From assembly GCF_020880415.1 (NCBI RefSeq), contig NZ_JAJIUJ010000020.1:1-53351 (forward strand): DNA of 53,351 bases, read 5' to 3'. The stretch's first letter is position 1, and each line of letters begins with the position of its first letter. The notes beneath the pieces were generated by a model. It was not told the DNA's origin and made no database searches. It was given only the letters and a program-made list of their open reading frames with translations. A program made the position numbers and the translations under genes. This DNA is from Xanthomonas euvesicatoria pv. euvesicatoria (lineage in GTDB: Bacteria; Pseudomonadota; Gammaproteobacteria; Xanthomonadales; Xanthomonadaceae). Below are positions 1-8,190 of this stretch, piece by piece.

Positions 1-111
1 ATCGCCAGTGACCTTGAGCGTCTCGCTCAACCAGAAGCCAGCCACTGCCAGCAGGGCCAGCCAAAACAGCGCCAGGCCGATGCGGCGGTTTGCGTTCAAT
101 TCAAGCGCCAT
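1..111 (-). CDS. MMPL/RND-like exporter, N-terminal fragment (runs off left edge)
   Basis: Only the first 37 codons are visible. They encode a short basic N-terminus (MALELNANRRIGLA) followed by one hydrophobic segment and a periplasm-facing start (LSETLKVTGD), the usual beginning of MMPL-family exporters. I chose the ATG at 111 because an AGGA lies 10 bases upstream; an in-frame ATG at 120 is only one base from that AGGA. The gene is on the same strand as, and downstream of, the LolA-like gene. In aryl-polyene clusters such a pair is thought to deliver the pigment lipid to the outer membrane. The family call rests on few residues plus context. Confidence 0.55.
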   Translation of the reverse strand, partial: MALELNANRRIGLALFWLALLAVAGFWLSETLKVTGD

Positions 112-249
112 GGCATGCATATCCTGCTGCAGCGGCCGAACGCCCGCCGGCCGCACGCGCGACATCGGTCGTTATTGGCAACGTGCGGGTTTCAGCTGCG
201 AAGGGTGTGATGTGTTTAGAGACGACCGGCGCAACCATCCCGCGCGCGG

Positions 250-897
250 TCACGCGCCCGAACCGTGGCAGAGCGCGGTCAGCGCGGCGGCATCGGTCAC
301 GCCGGCGGCCGCGCGCGCGGCACCGGCCAGCAGGGTGCGCTGCATGTCGCCCTTGGCGGGCACGCTTTCGATACACCGCAGTTCGTCGTTGCCTCCGTAC
401 AGGCGCAATTCGTGCACCTGCTTGGCCACGGCAGCGTCCTTGGGCTGCAGCGTCAGCTGCCAGGCCTGCGGCTGGCCCTGCCCACTGACGCGGTAGTGCT
501 GCTCCAGCAGCGCGCGGTCGCCGGACAGCAACGCGCCGAAGCCGGACTTCAAACCGGCCAGCTCGGGCACGCGGCTCAACGAGAAACGGCGTGGCGATTT
601 GCCTTCGCGTTCCAGCACGCCTTCGTCACCGGTCAGCGTGGTGGTTTCGTGGTACGGCGCACTGACCTCGCGCACCAGGGTCTGCGCGTCCGGGCGACGG
701 TAGTGTCCTTCCACGCGCAACGGCGTCTTCAGCAAGGCCGAGCCGCGCAATTCGACGAATTCGGTGCTGACCGGTGCGGGGTGCGCCAGGCGCTGCAGCA
801 CCTGCCCGACGTCCAGCGTCTCAGGCGGTGCGGCGCATAGCGGTGCGGCGCTGAACAGCAGTATCAGCATCCACGGCAGGGTGCGGCACATCGGCAT
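250..897 (-). CDS. LolA-like outer-membrane lipoprotein carrier homologue of the xanthomonadin cluster
   Basis: A 215-residue protein beginning MPMCRTLPWMLILLFSA and ending its signal peptide near PLCA. The mature part has alternating strands (VEGHYRRPDAQTLVREVSAP, then RVSGQGQPQAWQLTLQPKD) as in LolA/LolB-fold lipid carriers. The function inferred is periplasmic transfer of the pigment lipid between the inner and outer membranes, paired with the MMPL exporter downstream. The start at 897 has GGAA eight bases upstream; ATG at 891 is also possible. The start lies about 75 bases inside the 3' end of the upstream acyltransferase gene, an unusually long overlap. The family assignment is from fold-like pattern and context, not a diagnostic motif. 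Confidence 0.7.
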   Translation of the reverse strand: MPMCRTLPWMLILLFSAAPLCAAPPETLDVGQVLQRLAHPAPVSTEFVELRGSALLKTPLRVEGHYRRPDAQTLVREVSAPYHETTTLTGDEGVLEREGKSPRRFSLSRVPELAGLKSGFGALLSGDRALLEQHYRVSGQGQPQAWQLTLQPKDAAVAKQVHELRLYGGNDELRCIESVPAKGDMQRTLLAGAARAAAGVTDAAALTALCHGSGA

Positions 898-1795
898 GGT
901 GGGTGTTCCAGAAATCGTAGAAGTTGAACCAGTTGTACGGCGCGTAGCAGGTGTAATGTTCCAGCCTGGCAGCGTAATCGCGCATGAGTACCGCAAGCAC
1001 CGGGGCGCGCTGACGACGCGGCACGTCCAGGCCTTCGCTGAAGGTCTCGAACGCCAGCTCGTAGTGATTGCCGCCGTGATACAGGCCGAACGCCAGCACC
1101 ACCGGCACCTTGAGCGCCGCGGCGATCAACCACGGCGAGGTCGGGAACATCGCATTGCGGCCCAGGAACATCGCCGGCAGCGCCGGGTCGCCTTCGCGCG
1201 GACGATCGATCAGCAGCGCCACCAGCGCACCGGCATCGGTGGCTTCCTTGATCGCCATGACGATCGAGGTCGCATCCATGCCGGCATCGATGATGTTGGC
1301 GGCCAGCTGCGGGTTGAGCGCCCCCAGCAGGTCGGTCATGGCGCGGTTGTGCGCCTTGTCCAGCACCACCTTGACCTGCACGTCCGGGCGCTCGGTGGCC
1401 AGCACGCGCAGCGCATCGAAGCTGCCCAGGTGCGAGCCGAAGATCAGCACGCCGCGGCCACGGTCCATTTGCGTGTGCAGTTGATCCAGGCCGGTGATGT
1501 CCACGCGGAAGCGCTGCATCTGCCCGCACAGCATGTACACCCGGTCCAGGATGGTCGAGGCGAAGGTATGGATGTGCCGCGCCACATCGCGCAGCGTGGC
1601 CGGGCGGCCCAGCACCCGCGCCAGGTAGGCACGCGAGGCGGCACGCTCGGGGCCACGCACCAGCAGGAAGTACAGCGTGATCGGATACAGCAGCGCACGC
1701 CCCACCGCACGTCCGGCGTGCCGTGCAATGCCGCGAATCAGCCACAACGCAAAGCGCCCGCCACCTTCCGGACGCTGTTTCCAGTGCTTGCTCAT
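821..1795 (-). CDS. LpxL/HtrB-type acyltransferase of the xanthomonadin cluster
   Basis: A 324-residue protein with a basic N-terminus and one hydrophobic helix (LLYPITLYFLLV). The HX4D acyltransferase motif is visible as GSHLGSFD, followed by the long helical domain of lauroyl/myristoyl acyltransferases (GRNAMFPTSPWLIAAALKVP). It probably moves an acyl (aryl-polyene) chain from ACP to a membrane lipid on the cytoplasmic face. Its ATG overlaps the stop of the upstream dehydratase gene (ATGA at 1795-1792), implying translational coupling. Its 3' end overlaps the LolA-like gene by about 75 bases. Proteins of this class are typical of aryl-polyene clusters; the exact acceptor lipid is not visible from sequence. 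Confidence 0.82.
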   Translation of the reverse strand: MSKHWKQRPEGGGRFALWLIRGIARHAGRAVGRALLYPITLYFLLVRGPERAASRAYLARVLGRPATLRDVARHIHTFASTILDRVYMLCGQMQRFRVDITGLDQLHTQMDRGRGVLIFGSHLGSFDALRVLATERPDVQVKVVLDKAHNRAMTDLLGALNPQLAANIIDAGMDATSIVMAIKEATDAGALVALLIDRPREGDPALPAMFLGRNAMFPTSPWLIAAALKVPVVLAFGLYHGGNHYELAFETFSEGLDVPRRQRAPVLAVLMRDYAARLEHYTCYAPYNWFNFYDFWNTHHADVPHPAVDADTAVQRRTAMRRTA

Positions 1796-2079
1796 GCCGC
1801 CGCCTCGGCCACCAGTTCGCCGCTGACCAGCAACGCCTCGGCGCGCTGCACGCGGAAGCGCCAGCGCGGGCCATCGCCTTCCAGCGTGACCGACGCGGTC
1901 TGGCCGGGCAGCAAGGGTTGCACGAATTTCACCTGCGGCAGGCGCATGGCCGCGCGCGGACCATGCAGGGCTTCCACCGCCTGCAGCACATGGTCGAGCA
2001 CGACCACGCCAGGCACCACGGGACGGCCCGGGAAATGTCCGGGCAGGCAGGGATGATCATGCGGCACAACGAAATCCAT
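1792..2079 (-). CDS. Short hotdog-fold beta-hydroxyacyl-ACP dehydratase-like protein
   Basis: A 95-residue protein with the FabA/FabZ signature PGHFPGRPVVPGV (His15). It is the minimal hotdog length, shorter than FabZ (about 150 residues). The predicted role is dehydration of beta-hydroxyacyl-ACP intermediates during polyene extension. FabZ-type enzymes carry a catalytic Glu after this motif (LE); here the matching position reads LD (Asp29), so activity or mechanism may differ. The start chosen is ATG 2079, twelve bases after the stop of the PlsC-like gene, and the 3' end overlaps the acyltransferase start (ATGA). A non-catalytic or thioesterase-like hotdog role is possible. Confidence 0.75.
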   Translation of the reverse strand: MDFVVPHDHPCLPGHFPGRPVVPGVVVLDHVLQAVEALHGPRAAMRLPQVKFVQPLLPGQTASVTLEGDGPRWRFRVQRAEALLVSGELVAEAAA

Positions 2080-2090
2080 AAGCGCAGAAC

Positions 2091-2840
2091 TCAGATCCTG
2101 GGTTGAAGCATTGCAGCCACGGCCTTGTGTGCCTGCTCGGTCAATTGTTGGCGATCCGGCGCATCCGGCCCGGTCACCGCGATCGGCGCACCGATCCGCA
2201 CGCGGATGATGCCCGGCCTCACCCTGAACAGGCCATCGACCGGCAAGACCTTGCCGCAGCCATCCAGCGCCACCGGCACCACCTGCACGCCAGCATCGAT
2301 AGCGGCCTGCAGTAGCCCGGCCTTGAATGGCAATAATGCGCCGGTACGGCTGCGGGTGCCTTCGGGAAACAGACACAACTGTTTGCCCTCGCGCAGCAAT
2401 GCGGCCGCCTGGCGCCGCACCAGCGCCCCTGCCCTGCGGCTGTCGCGGTCCAAAAACAGCATGCCGGCGGCGCGCGCATACCAGTTCACGAACGGCACCT
2501 TGCGCATTTCTTCCTTGAGTAAAAAACGCAGCGGCACCGGCAAGGCATGGAACAGCGCGCAAATGTCGATGATCGACTGGTGGTTGCTCGCGAACAGATA
2601 GTTCTTGGACCAATCCACCCGCTCGCGCCCTTCCACGATGACGGTGGCGCCCGCACCGCGGAACAGCACCGGCGCCCACATCCAGCTGCCCATGCGCAGC
2701 AGGCGGTCGGCATCGCGCGTGATCGCCAGCGATGCCAATGCGTAGACGATGCCGCCAGCGGTAAAGGCCAGCGTGAACGCCAATTGCAACAGGTTGAACA
2801 CAGCCCACGCCAGGCGCGACGGCATCCTTGCCAACGGCAT
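2091..2840 (-). CDS. 1-acyl-sn-glycerol-3-phosphate acyltransferase-like (PlsC family)
   Basis: A 249-residue integral or peripheral inner-membrane protein. A hydrophobic N-terminal segment is followed by the PlsC motifs NHQSIID (HX4D) and FPEGTRSR, which bind and position the acyl acceptor. It is the second acyltransferase in this operon, consistent with assembly of the pigment on a glycerolipid-like backbone. I chose ATG 2840 because GGGGA lies about 11 bases upstream. A GTG at 2867 would add nine residues (MHIFGDKTK) with a weaker ribosome site. Activity on glycerol phosphate versus a special acceptor cannot be told from sequence. Confidence 0.85.
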   Translation of the reverse strand: MPLARMPSRLAWAVFNLLQLAFTLAFTAGGIVYALASLAITRDADRLLRMGSWMWAPVLFRGAGATVIVEGRERVDWSKNYLFASNHQSIIDICALFHALPVPLRFLLKEEMRKVPFVNWYARAAGMLFLDRDSRRAGALVRRQAAALLREGKQLCLFPEGTRSRTGALLPFKAGLLQAAIDAGVQVVPVALDGCGKVLPVDGLFRVRPGIIRVRIGAPIAVTGPDAPDRQQLTEQAHKAVAAMLQPRI

Positions 2841-2893
2841 TTTTGTCTTGTCCCCGAAAATATGCACGTCCGTCGCTGCCCCAGGCCACGCAC

Positions 2894-3640
2894 TCAGCGC
2901 AGCAGATCGCGCCAGAAATCCGGCCCAAGCCGCGCCATCTGACGCAAGAAGTCTGGCAGATTACGATAGGGGCGCTGTGGAAACCAGCGGCCACGCAATA
3001 GATATTCCCCAACGAAGAAGCCGCCAATCACCCCATAGGCGAGCAGATTGGCGAACAACGAGGCGCGCGCGTCGCTGATCGGCAACGGCGAGGCATGACC
3101 CAGCTGCGCGAGCACGCCGCTGGGCTCGGCGCACAGACCCAGCACCAGATTGGCCAGGGTCAGGCCGCACAGCAGCACTGCCCAGGCCAGCGTGAGGCGG
3201 CGCGTATAGCGGCGTTGTTCGGGCGTGATCAGCATGCCGGCCTGGCCGTACAGGCCCTCGACGATGCGCGTGATCAGCGGCGTGCGTCCGGCCCGCAGGC
3301 TGCGCCCGAAAAACCAGGCCACCCAACCGGTAAATACCACCGGCGGCGCCGCCAGCACCAACATCGCATACGGCGAATGCCACAGCGCGCCCAGCCCGGC
3401 AAGCAGCAACAGCGCCAACGCCCAGGCCCAGGGCCGACGCGCAACCATCGGCTCGATCAACACCATCAGCACCAGCAAACCACCGGCGATGACGGCCAAT
3501 TCCGGGCGGTGACTGGCATTGGCCCAATGCGCCAACGGCGAATACGCCACCGCCAGCAGAACGCCCAGCCCCAGCACCCACGCGGGTGCGTCGGGGGATG
3601 GCGCAGTTGGCAGATCAGACGGTCTTGTTGGCTTGGACAT
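2894..3640 (-). CDS. Polytopic membrane protein of the pigment cluster (COG4648-like)
   Basis: A 248-residue protein with several hydrophobic segments: VLGLGVLLAVAYSPLAHWA, LAVIAGGLLVLMVLIEPMV, WALALLLLAGLGALW, AMLVLAAPPVVFTGWVAWFF and WAVLLCGLTLANLVLGLCA. No catalytic motif is seen. It resembles the COG4648 membrane proteins found beside the ACP gene in aryl-polyene clusters, sometimes annotated loosely as ketosynthase-linked. Its ATG lies 26 bases inside the 3' end of the ACP gene, so the two are probably co-translated. It may anchor the synthase or handle the lipid product at the inner membrane, but that is inference from neighbours. Confidence 0.75.
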   Translation of the reverse strand: MSKPTRPSDLPTAPSPDAPAWVLGLGVLLAVAYSPLAHWANASHRPELAVIAGGLLVLMVLIEPMVARRPWAWALALLLLAGLGALWHSPYAMLVLAAPPVVFTGWVAWFFGRSLRAGRTPLITRIVEGLYGQAGMLITPEQRRYTRRLTLAWAVLLCGLTLANLVLGLCAEPSGVLAQLGHASPLPISDARASLFANLLAYGVIGGFFVGEYLLRGRWFPQRPYRNLPDFLRQMARLGPDFWRDLLR

Positions 3641-3884
3641 GCGCCGACAGTGCGCGCAGCGACGCGAAGATGCGACGGTTTTCGTCGTTGTCAGAGCGCA
3701 GCTGGAAGCCGTAGCGCTTGCTGATCGCCAGCGCCAGTTCCAGGGCGTCGATCGAGTCCAGCCCCAGCCCGGTATTGAACAGCGGCGCCTCCGGATCGAT
3801 GTCGGCGGGTTGGACGTCTTCCAGGTTCAGACTTTCGACCAGGAGTTCGGCCAGTTCACGTTCGGCAGCGGTTTGCGAGGACAT
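3615..3884 (-). CDS. xanC: Acyl carrier protein of xanthomonadin biosynthesis
   Basis: An 89-residue acidic helical protein with the 4'-phosphopantetheine attachment motif GLDSIDALEL (Ser44). It is the carrier on which the 3-hydroxybenzoyl starter and the growing polyene are held in the cytoplasm. The size is normal for a discrete ACP. ATG 3884 (MSSQTAAERE) gives the standard ACP N-terminus; a longer reading to 3962 adds a non-ACP extension and is rejected. It is the first gene of the leftward operon, with a divergent promoter region upstream. The symbol xanC follows the Xanthomonas campestris nomenclature as I know it. Confidence 0.88.
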   Translation of the reverse strand: MSSQTAAERELAELLVESLNLEDVQPADIDPEAPLFNTGLGLDSIDALELALAISKRYGFQLRSDNDENRRIFASLRALSAHVQANKTV

Positions 3885-4151
3885 CCAGGATTTCCACAGG
3901 TCAGGGTCGGGCAACAAGAGTGAGAACAAGCAGGAGCAGCGCGGACGAGCATCGGCATGCATGAGCGTCGCGCCGGGCCGTAGTGTACGTTGCCGCCGCT
4001 GCCAATCCGAGCATCTGCCGCGCGGCTGGCCGGTGCCTGCACGTGCTGCCGGTCGTTCTTCACATATGAATCGGCGGGCCGCAAGCTGGCCGGGCCGCCT
4101 GTCAGGCTATCATGACTGCATGACGCTCGCCCGCCGCAGGTTCGTTCCAGG
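3885..4151. promoter_or_regulatory. Divergent intergenic region between the ACP operon and the halogenase-xanB2 pair
   Basis: Both flanking transcription units start here, so promoters for the leftward pigment operon and for the rightward halogenase-xanB2 genes should lie in these 267 bases. An AT-richer patch, TTCACATATGAA at 4059-4070, and TATCAT at 4108-4113 are the most promoter-like elements. I cannot assign a well-spaced -35/-10 pair. No operator is recognised. Confidence 0.45.
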
Positions 4152-5534
4152 ATGACTTCCACCGCTGTTCGCCTTACCCCGACCGCCATGCCGGCAGCCG
4201 GGCCGGCTCCCGGACCGGAGTGTCCGGATGTCCTGATCGTCGGCGGCGGCCCGGCTGGCTGCACCGCGGCCATCGCACTTGCCGAGCTCGGTTGGTCCGT
4301 GACCCTGCTCGAGAAGGCGCAGCACCCGCGCTTTCATATCGGCGAGTCCTTGCTGCCGATGAACATGCCGATTCTTGAACGCCTTGGCGTGCTGCAAGAC
4401 GTGCGCGCCATCGGCGTGCTGAAGCGTGGGGCGGATTTTCCCAACGACAGCGGCGGCTACAACACGTTCCGTTTCTCCCACGCGCTCGATGCCAAAGCCG
4501 ATTTCGCCTTCCAGGTGCCACGTGCGCAATTCGACCACGTGCTGTTCCAGCGTGCGCGTGCGGTGGGCGTGGATGCACGCGAGCAGGTCTGCGTGGAGCA
4601 GGTCGCATTCGACGGCGAACAACCGGTGCTGCAGGCACGCACGGCAGACGGTGGCGTGCAGCAGTTCCGCCCGCGCTATCTGCTCGATGCCAGCGGCCGC
4701 GACACCTTTCTGGGCAACCGCCTCAAGCTCAAACGCGCCAATGCAACGCATCAGTCGGCCGCGGTGTTCAGCCATTTCCGCGGCGTGACGCGACGCCCGG
4801 GCGAGGATGCCGGCAACATCAGCATCTACCGGCATGCGCACGGCTGGATGTGGCTGATTCCGCTGCCGGACGACATCATGAGCGTGGGCGCGGTCTGCTA
4901 CCCGGAGTACATGAAGACCCGCAAGGGCGACAGCGAGGGCTTCTTGATGCGCACGCTGGCGCTCAATGCCGAGCTCAACGCGCGCATGCTCGGCGCCGAG
5001 CGCGTGGCGCCGGTGCATGCCACCGGCAATTACGCCTACGAATGCACGCGCATGGCCGGGCCGCGCTGGTTGATGCTGGGCGATGCCTATACTTTTGTCG
5101 ACCCGATGTTTTCCTCTGGCGTGTTCCTGGCCATGCACAGCGCCGAACGTGGCGCGGCGATGGTGGATGCGGCACTGCGCGTACCGCAGTCGGAGGCGAA
5201 ACTGCAGCGCGCCCTGCAGCGCGAACTGACGCGCGGTGTGGATGAATTCAAGTGGTTCATCTACCGCTTCACTTCGCCCACCATGCGCGCCTTGTTCGCG
5301 CACCCGCAAAACACCTGGCAGGTGGAACAGGCGGTGGTGGCAATGCTGGCCGGCGATGTCTTCGACGCCCCCAAAGTCCGCATCCGCCTGCGCGCCTTTC
5401 GCGCCCTGTACGCACTCACCACCTTGTCGATGATGCCGCGCGCCTGGCAGTCGTGGCGCCATCGCCGGCGTCAGGCCAAGCTCGGCTTCGACGGCGACAC
5501 CTTGCAATGCGACACGCAACAACGAGACGCTTAA
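4152..5534 (+). CDS. Flavin-dependent halogenase-like oxidoreductase of the xanthomonadin cluster
   Basis: A 460-residue FAD-binding protein. The Rossmann dinucleotide motif GGGPAGCTAA sits at residues 31-40. IGESLLP (64-69 region) and the halogenase signature GWMWLIP (231-237, matching GWxWxIP) follow, with a second FAD contact near GDAYTFVDPMFSSGV. Lys91 (GVLKRGADF) is a candidate for the catalytic lysine that forms the haloamine. Xanthomonadins are brominated, so this is the obvious candidate brominase, although it could be a related dehydrogenase. The start is ATG 4152; the first 24 residues precede the FAD domain. Its TAA overlaps the xanB2 ATG (TAATG), so the two are translationally coupled. 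Confidence 0.85.
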   Translation: MTSTAVRLTPTAMPAAGPAPGPECPDVLIVGGGPAGCTAAIALAELGWSVTLLEKAQHPRFHIGESLLPMNMPILERLGVLQDVRAIGVLKRGADFPNDSGGYNTFRFSHALDAKADFAFQVPRAQFDHVLFQRARAVGVDAREQVCVEQVAFDGEQPVLQARTADGGVQQFRPRYLLDASGRDTFLGNRLKLKRANATHQSAAVFSHFRGVTRRPGEDAGNISIYRHAHGWMWLIPLPDDIMSVGAVCYPEYMKTRKGDSEGFLMRTLALNAELNARMLGAERVAPVHATGNYAYECTRMAGPRWLMLGDAYTFVDPMFSSGVFLAMHSAERGAAMVDAALRVPQSEAKLQRALQRELTRGVDEFKWFIYRFTSPTMRALFAHPQNTWQVEQAVVAMLAGDVFDAPKVRIRLRAFRALYALTTLSMMPRAWQSWRHRRRQAKLGFDGDTLQCDTQQRDA

Positions 5535-6541
5535 TGACCGCTTCCCAGGCCCAGACAACGCACGCCGTGCGCCATCCCCGGCTGCAGGTCGACTATGTCG
5601 ACCAGACCGACCCTGCCGTGCTGCTGACCGACCCGCAGGTGCTGGCCGTGTTCGGCTTCGGCGATGCGGCGCCGCGCCTGCACGACCCGCGTTATCTGCG
5701 CGTGCCGCTGCAGCCATACCAGGCAAGCGTGCTGGAAGTGTGGCGCACCGATGCGCCGGTGAGCAGCGGCCGCGATGGCAACATCGCCTGGTCCAGCGAT
5801 GGGCACCTGCAGTTCGGCGTGATCGAGATCGACGAGCAGGATGTCGATATCGAAGAAGCCGCTGCCAGGGCATATGCGGAAATCACCGCCTTCGTCAGCA
5901 ACGGCCAGACGCCGCGGTTGCTGCGGATCTGGAATTACCTCGACGCCATCACCCTGGGCAGCGGCGATCGCGAACGTTACCGGCAGTTCTGCGTGGGCCG
6001 TGCACGCGGGTTGGGCGCATTCGACACCGCGCAGTTGCCGGCGGCCACCGCCGTGGGCCGTTGCGATGCCGAGCGCATCATCCAGATCTACTGGCTGGCC
6101 GCCACCAATGCCGGCACGCCGCTGGAAAACCCGCGCCAGGTCAGTGCCTACCACTACCCGCGCCAGTACGGCCCGCAGCCGCCCAGTTTCGCCCGTGCCA
6201 TGCTGCCACCGGCCGGCAGCGACATGCCGCTGCTGCTGTCAGGCACCGCTGCGGTGGTGGGCCACGCCTCGATGCACACCGGCCAATTGCTGGCGCAGCT
6301 GGAAGAAACCTTCGCCAACTTCGACGCCCTGCTTGGCGCCGCGCGTCAGCATGCACCGGCGTTACCGGCGCAGTTCGGCGCCGGCACCCGCCTGAAAGTC
6401 TATGTGCGCGAGCGCGACGACCTGCCCCGGGTTGCGCAGGCACTGGATGCCCGCTTCGGCGATGCGGTCCCGCGCCTGCTGCTGCACGCCGTGATCTGCC
6501 GCGATGAGCTGGCGGTGGAGATCGATGGGGTGCATGGGTGA
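5534..6541 (+). CDS. xanB2: Chorismatase (3-/4-hydroxybenzoate synthase) XanB2
   Basis: A 335-residue cytosolic protein of the FkbO/Hyg5 chorismatase family, older name pteridine-dependent deoxygenase-like. Recognisable family blocks are LRIWNYLDAI, RYRQFCVGRARGL, VSAYHYPRQYGPQPPSFARA and LLLSGTAAVVGHASMHTG. The established role in Xanthomonas is hydrolysis of chorismate to 3-hydroxybenzoate, the xanthomonadin starter, and 4-hydroxybenzoate, the ubiquinone precursor. The length matches the family. The ATG overlaps the halogenase stop, tying starter supply to the putative halogenase. It converges on the AMP ligase gene across a 305-base gap. Confidence 0.93.
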   Translation: MTASQAQTTHAVRHPRLQVDYVDQTDPAVLLTDPQVLAVFGFGDAAPRLHDPRYLRVPLQPYQASVLEVWRTDAPVSSGRDGNIAWSSDGHLQFGVIEIDEQDVDIEEAAARAYAEITAFVSNGQTPRLLRIWNYLDAITLGSGDRERYRQFCVGRARGLGAFDTAQLPAATAVGRCDAERIIQIYWLAATNAGTPLENPRQVSAYHYPRQYGPQPPSFARAMLPPAGSDMPLLLSGTAAVVGHASMHTGQLLAQLEETFANFDALLGAARQHAPALPAQFGAGTRLKVYVRERDDLPRVAQALDARFGDAVPRLLLHAVICRDELAVEIDGVHG

Positions 6542-6846
6542 TGCCACGTGCCGCGGAGGCCATCTGCGGCGATCGATCGAGCAGCGCCCACGGATGGCGC
6601 GATGCGGGCTGACCTGATGCGGGCATTCGTGCCGCGCATCTGTGACCCCGCATCGAAGGCGCCACACAGGTGCCGATGAACGCCGCCAACACCGCTGCGC
6701 TGACGACCAGCAAGGCGGCAACGCTCTGTGGCCTGCGTCGACCACGCCTGCCCGCGCGTTCTTCGCGCTGTGTCTGCGACCATTCATCGCCACGCTGACT
6801 GTCGCGTCCATGACGCCTGCTGCTGCGCGCACGTGGCAGGCCACGC
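6542..6846. other. Convergent intergenic gap between xanB2 and the AMP ligase gene
   Basis: I see no credible gene or T-tract terminator in these 305 bases. A minus-strand frame contains a hydrophobic stretch (ALLVVSAAVLAAFIGTC) but has no suitable start codon or ribosome site and reads through the neighbouring genes, so it is not called. Confidence 0.5.
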
Positions 6847-8190
6847 TCAGCCGTTGAGCAATCCCAGCACCACATCGCGCGGCAGCTTGCCGGTTTCGTT
6901 GCGTGGCAAGGCGGCGACCTTGCGCAGGCGGCGCGGCAGGAAGACCGGGTCCACGCTGACTCGGAGCGCGGCCAGCACCTGGGCTTCGTCGAGGGTGGGG
7001 GCAACCACCAGCGCGGCGATGCGGCCGACCGCCTGGCCGGGGTCGGGCGCGAGCTGCACGATGGTCCCGTCGATGACGCCGGGAATGGCGAGCAAGCGCC
7101 GGGTCAGATCGGCCAGCGATGCGCGCTTTCCGGCGATTTCCAGCAGGTCGGCCTGGCGGCCGCGCACCTGGAAGCGGCCGTCGTCGGCCACGTCCATCAT
7201 GTCGGCCAGCAGCACCGGCGTGGCCAGATGCGGCGCATGCACCAGGGTGCCTGCAGCCTGCGTTTCCAGGCGCACGCCGGGCAGAGGCGTCCACGCCGCT
7301 TCCAGCGCCGTACGGCGCACGGCGAACACGCAGGTTTCGGTGGAGCCGAACATCTCGCGCACCTCACCGCCGAAACGCGCTTCGGCGGCAGCGGCGATCT
7401 CCGGCGCCAGCGGCGCGGTGGCCGACACGATGCCGGCCAGCGGCGGCAGCGCCACGCCGGATTCGACCAACGCACGCAGATGCACCGGTGTGGTCACCAA
7501 GACACGCGGCGCGGGAATATCGGCCAGTGCACGTGCCACGTCATCCGGAAAGAACGGGCGCCCGGCGTGCACCGCCAGCGTGGTCACCATCGGCAGCAGC
7601 ACCGACAACTCCATGCCGTACATGTGCTGCGGCGGCACGGTGGCGACCACGTGCGGGACGGCATCGGTGTGCGTCCACAGACTTTGCAGCGCAACCAGAT
7701 CCTGGCGCGTGCTGGTCAAAAAACTGCCCCATGTCTTGGGATTGGGTTGCGGGCTGCCCGTGCTGCCGGAGGTGAAACCGATCGCCACCAGCGCATCGTC
7801 GGCCAGCTGCGGAATCGGGCCCTGAGCCTGCGGCAACTCGGCCGGCAGCTGCCAGTACCGCGGCGGCGCCAGCTCCAGCGTCAGGTCGCCCAGACAATAC
7901 GTATCGGCGTAACGCGCCTGCACTTCGCCCACGACTGCCGGCGCGCGCGAGGACGGCAGCAGCGAGACCTGCCCGCGCAGCGCACATGCATAGAACGCCA
8001 CCATGAAACGATAGCGGTCCTCGCACAGATTCACCGCATGGCGGCCCGCGGGCAGCTGCTGCGCCAGGCCGTGCACGTGCGCGATGAAGGTCGCCAGATC
8101 GACCGACTGCCCCGCGCGCCAGGCCAGCGGCCGGTCGGGCGCACCAACAGCCATCGGATGGGAAATAGCGGGGGCAGGCAGGCTGGACAT
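6847..8190 (-). CDS. xanA2: AMP-dependent ligase, probable 3-hydroxybenzoate:ACP ligase
   Basis: A 447-residue ANL-superfamily enzyme. The phosphate-binding loop GFTSGSTGSPQP, a mid-domain SATAPLAPEIAAAAEARFG and the acceptor region REMFGSTETCVFAVRR are visible. The C-terminal lid ends in LPRNETGKLPRD, with the conserved lysine of the adenylation domain. In Xanthomonas the gene at this place (XanA2) activates 3-hydroxybenzoate as the adenylate and loads it on the ACP (XanC). The in-frame TTG at 8208 precedes the chosen ATG 8190, which gives the normal N-terminus (MSSLPAPAIS). The ribosome site is weak. It shares the cluster with xanB2, the source of its substrate. Confidence 0.87.
   Translation of the reverse strand: MSSLPAPAISHPMAVGAPDRPLAWRAGQSVDLATFIAHVHGLAQQLPAGRHAVNLCEDRYRFMVAFYACALRGQVSLLPSSRAPAVVGEVQARYADTYCLGDLTLELAPPRYWQLPAELPQAQGPIPQLADDALVAIGFTSGSTGSPQPNPKTWGSFLTSTRQDLVALQSLWTHTDAVPHVVATVPPQHMYGMELSVLLPMVTTLAVHAGRPFFPDDVARALADIPAPRVLVTTPVHLRALVESGVALPPLAGIVSATAPLAPEIAAAAEARFGGEVREMFGSTETCVFAVRRTALEAAWTPLPGVRLETQAAGTLVHAPHLATPVLLADMMDVADDGRFQVRGRQADLLEIAGKRASLADLTRRLLAIPGVIDGTIVQLAPDPGQAVGRIAALVVAPTLDEAQVLAALRVSVDPVFLPRRLRKVAALPRNETGKLPRDVVLGLLNG

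Noticed and set aside
6400..7004. A minus-strand frame with a hydrophobic stretch in the xanB2-ligase gap
   Set aside because: The hydrophobic segment has no start codon of its own in frame near it, and the frame extends through both neighbouring genes.
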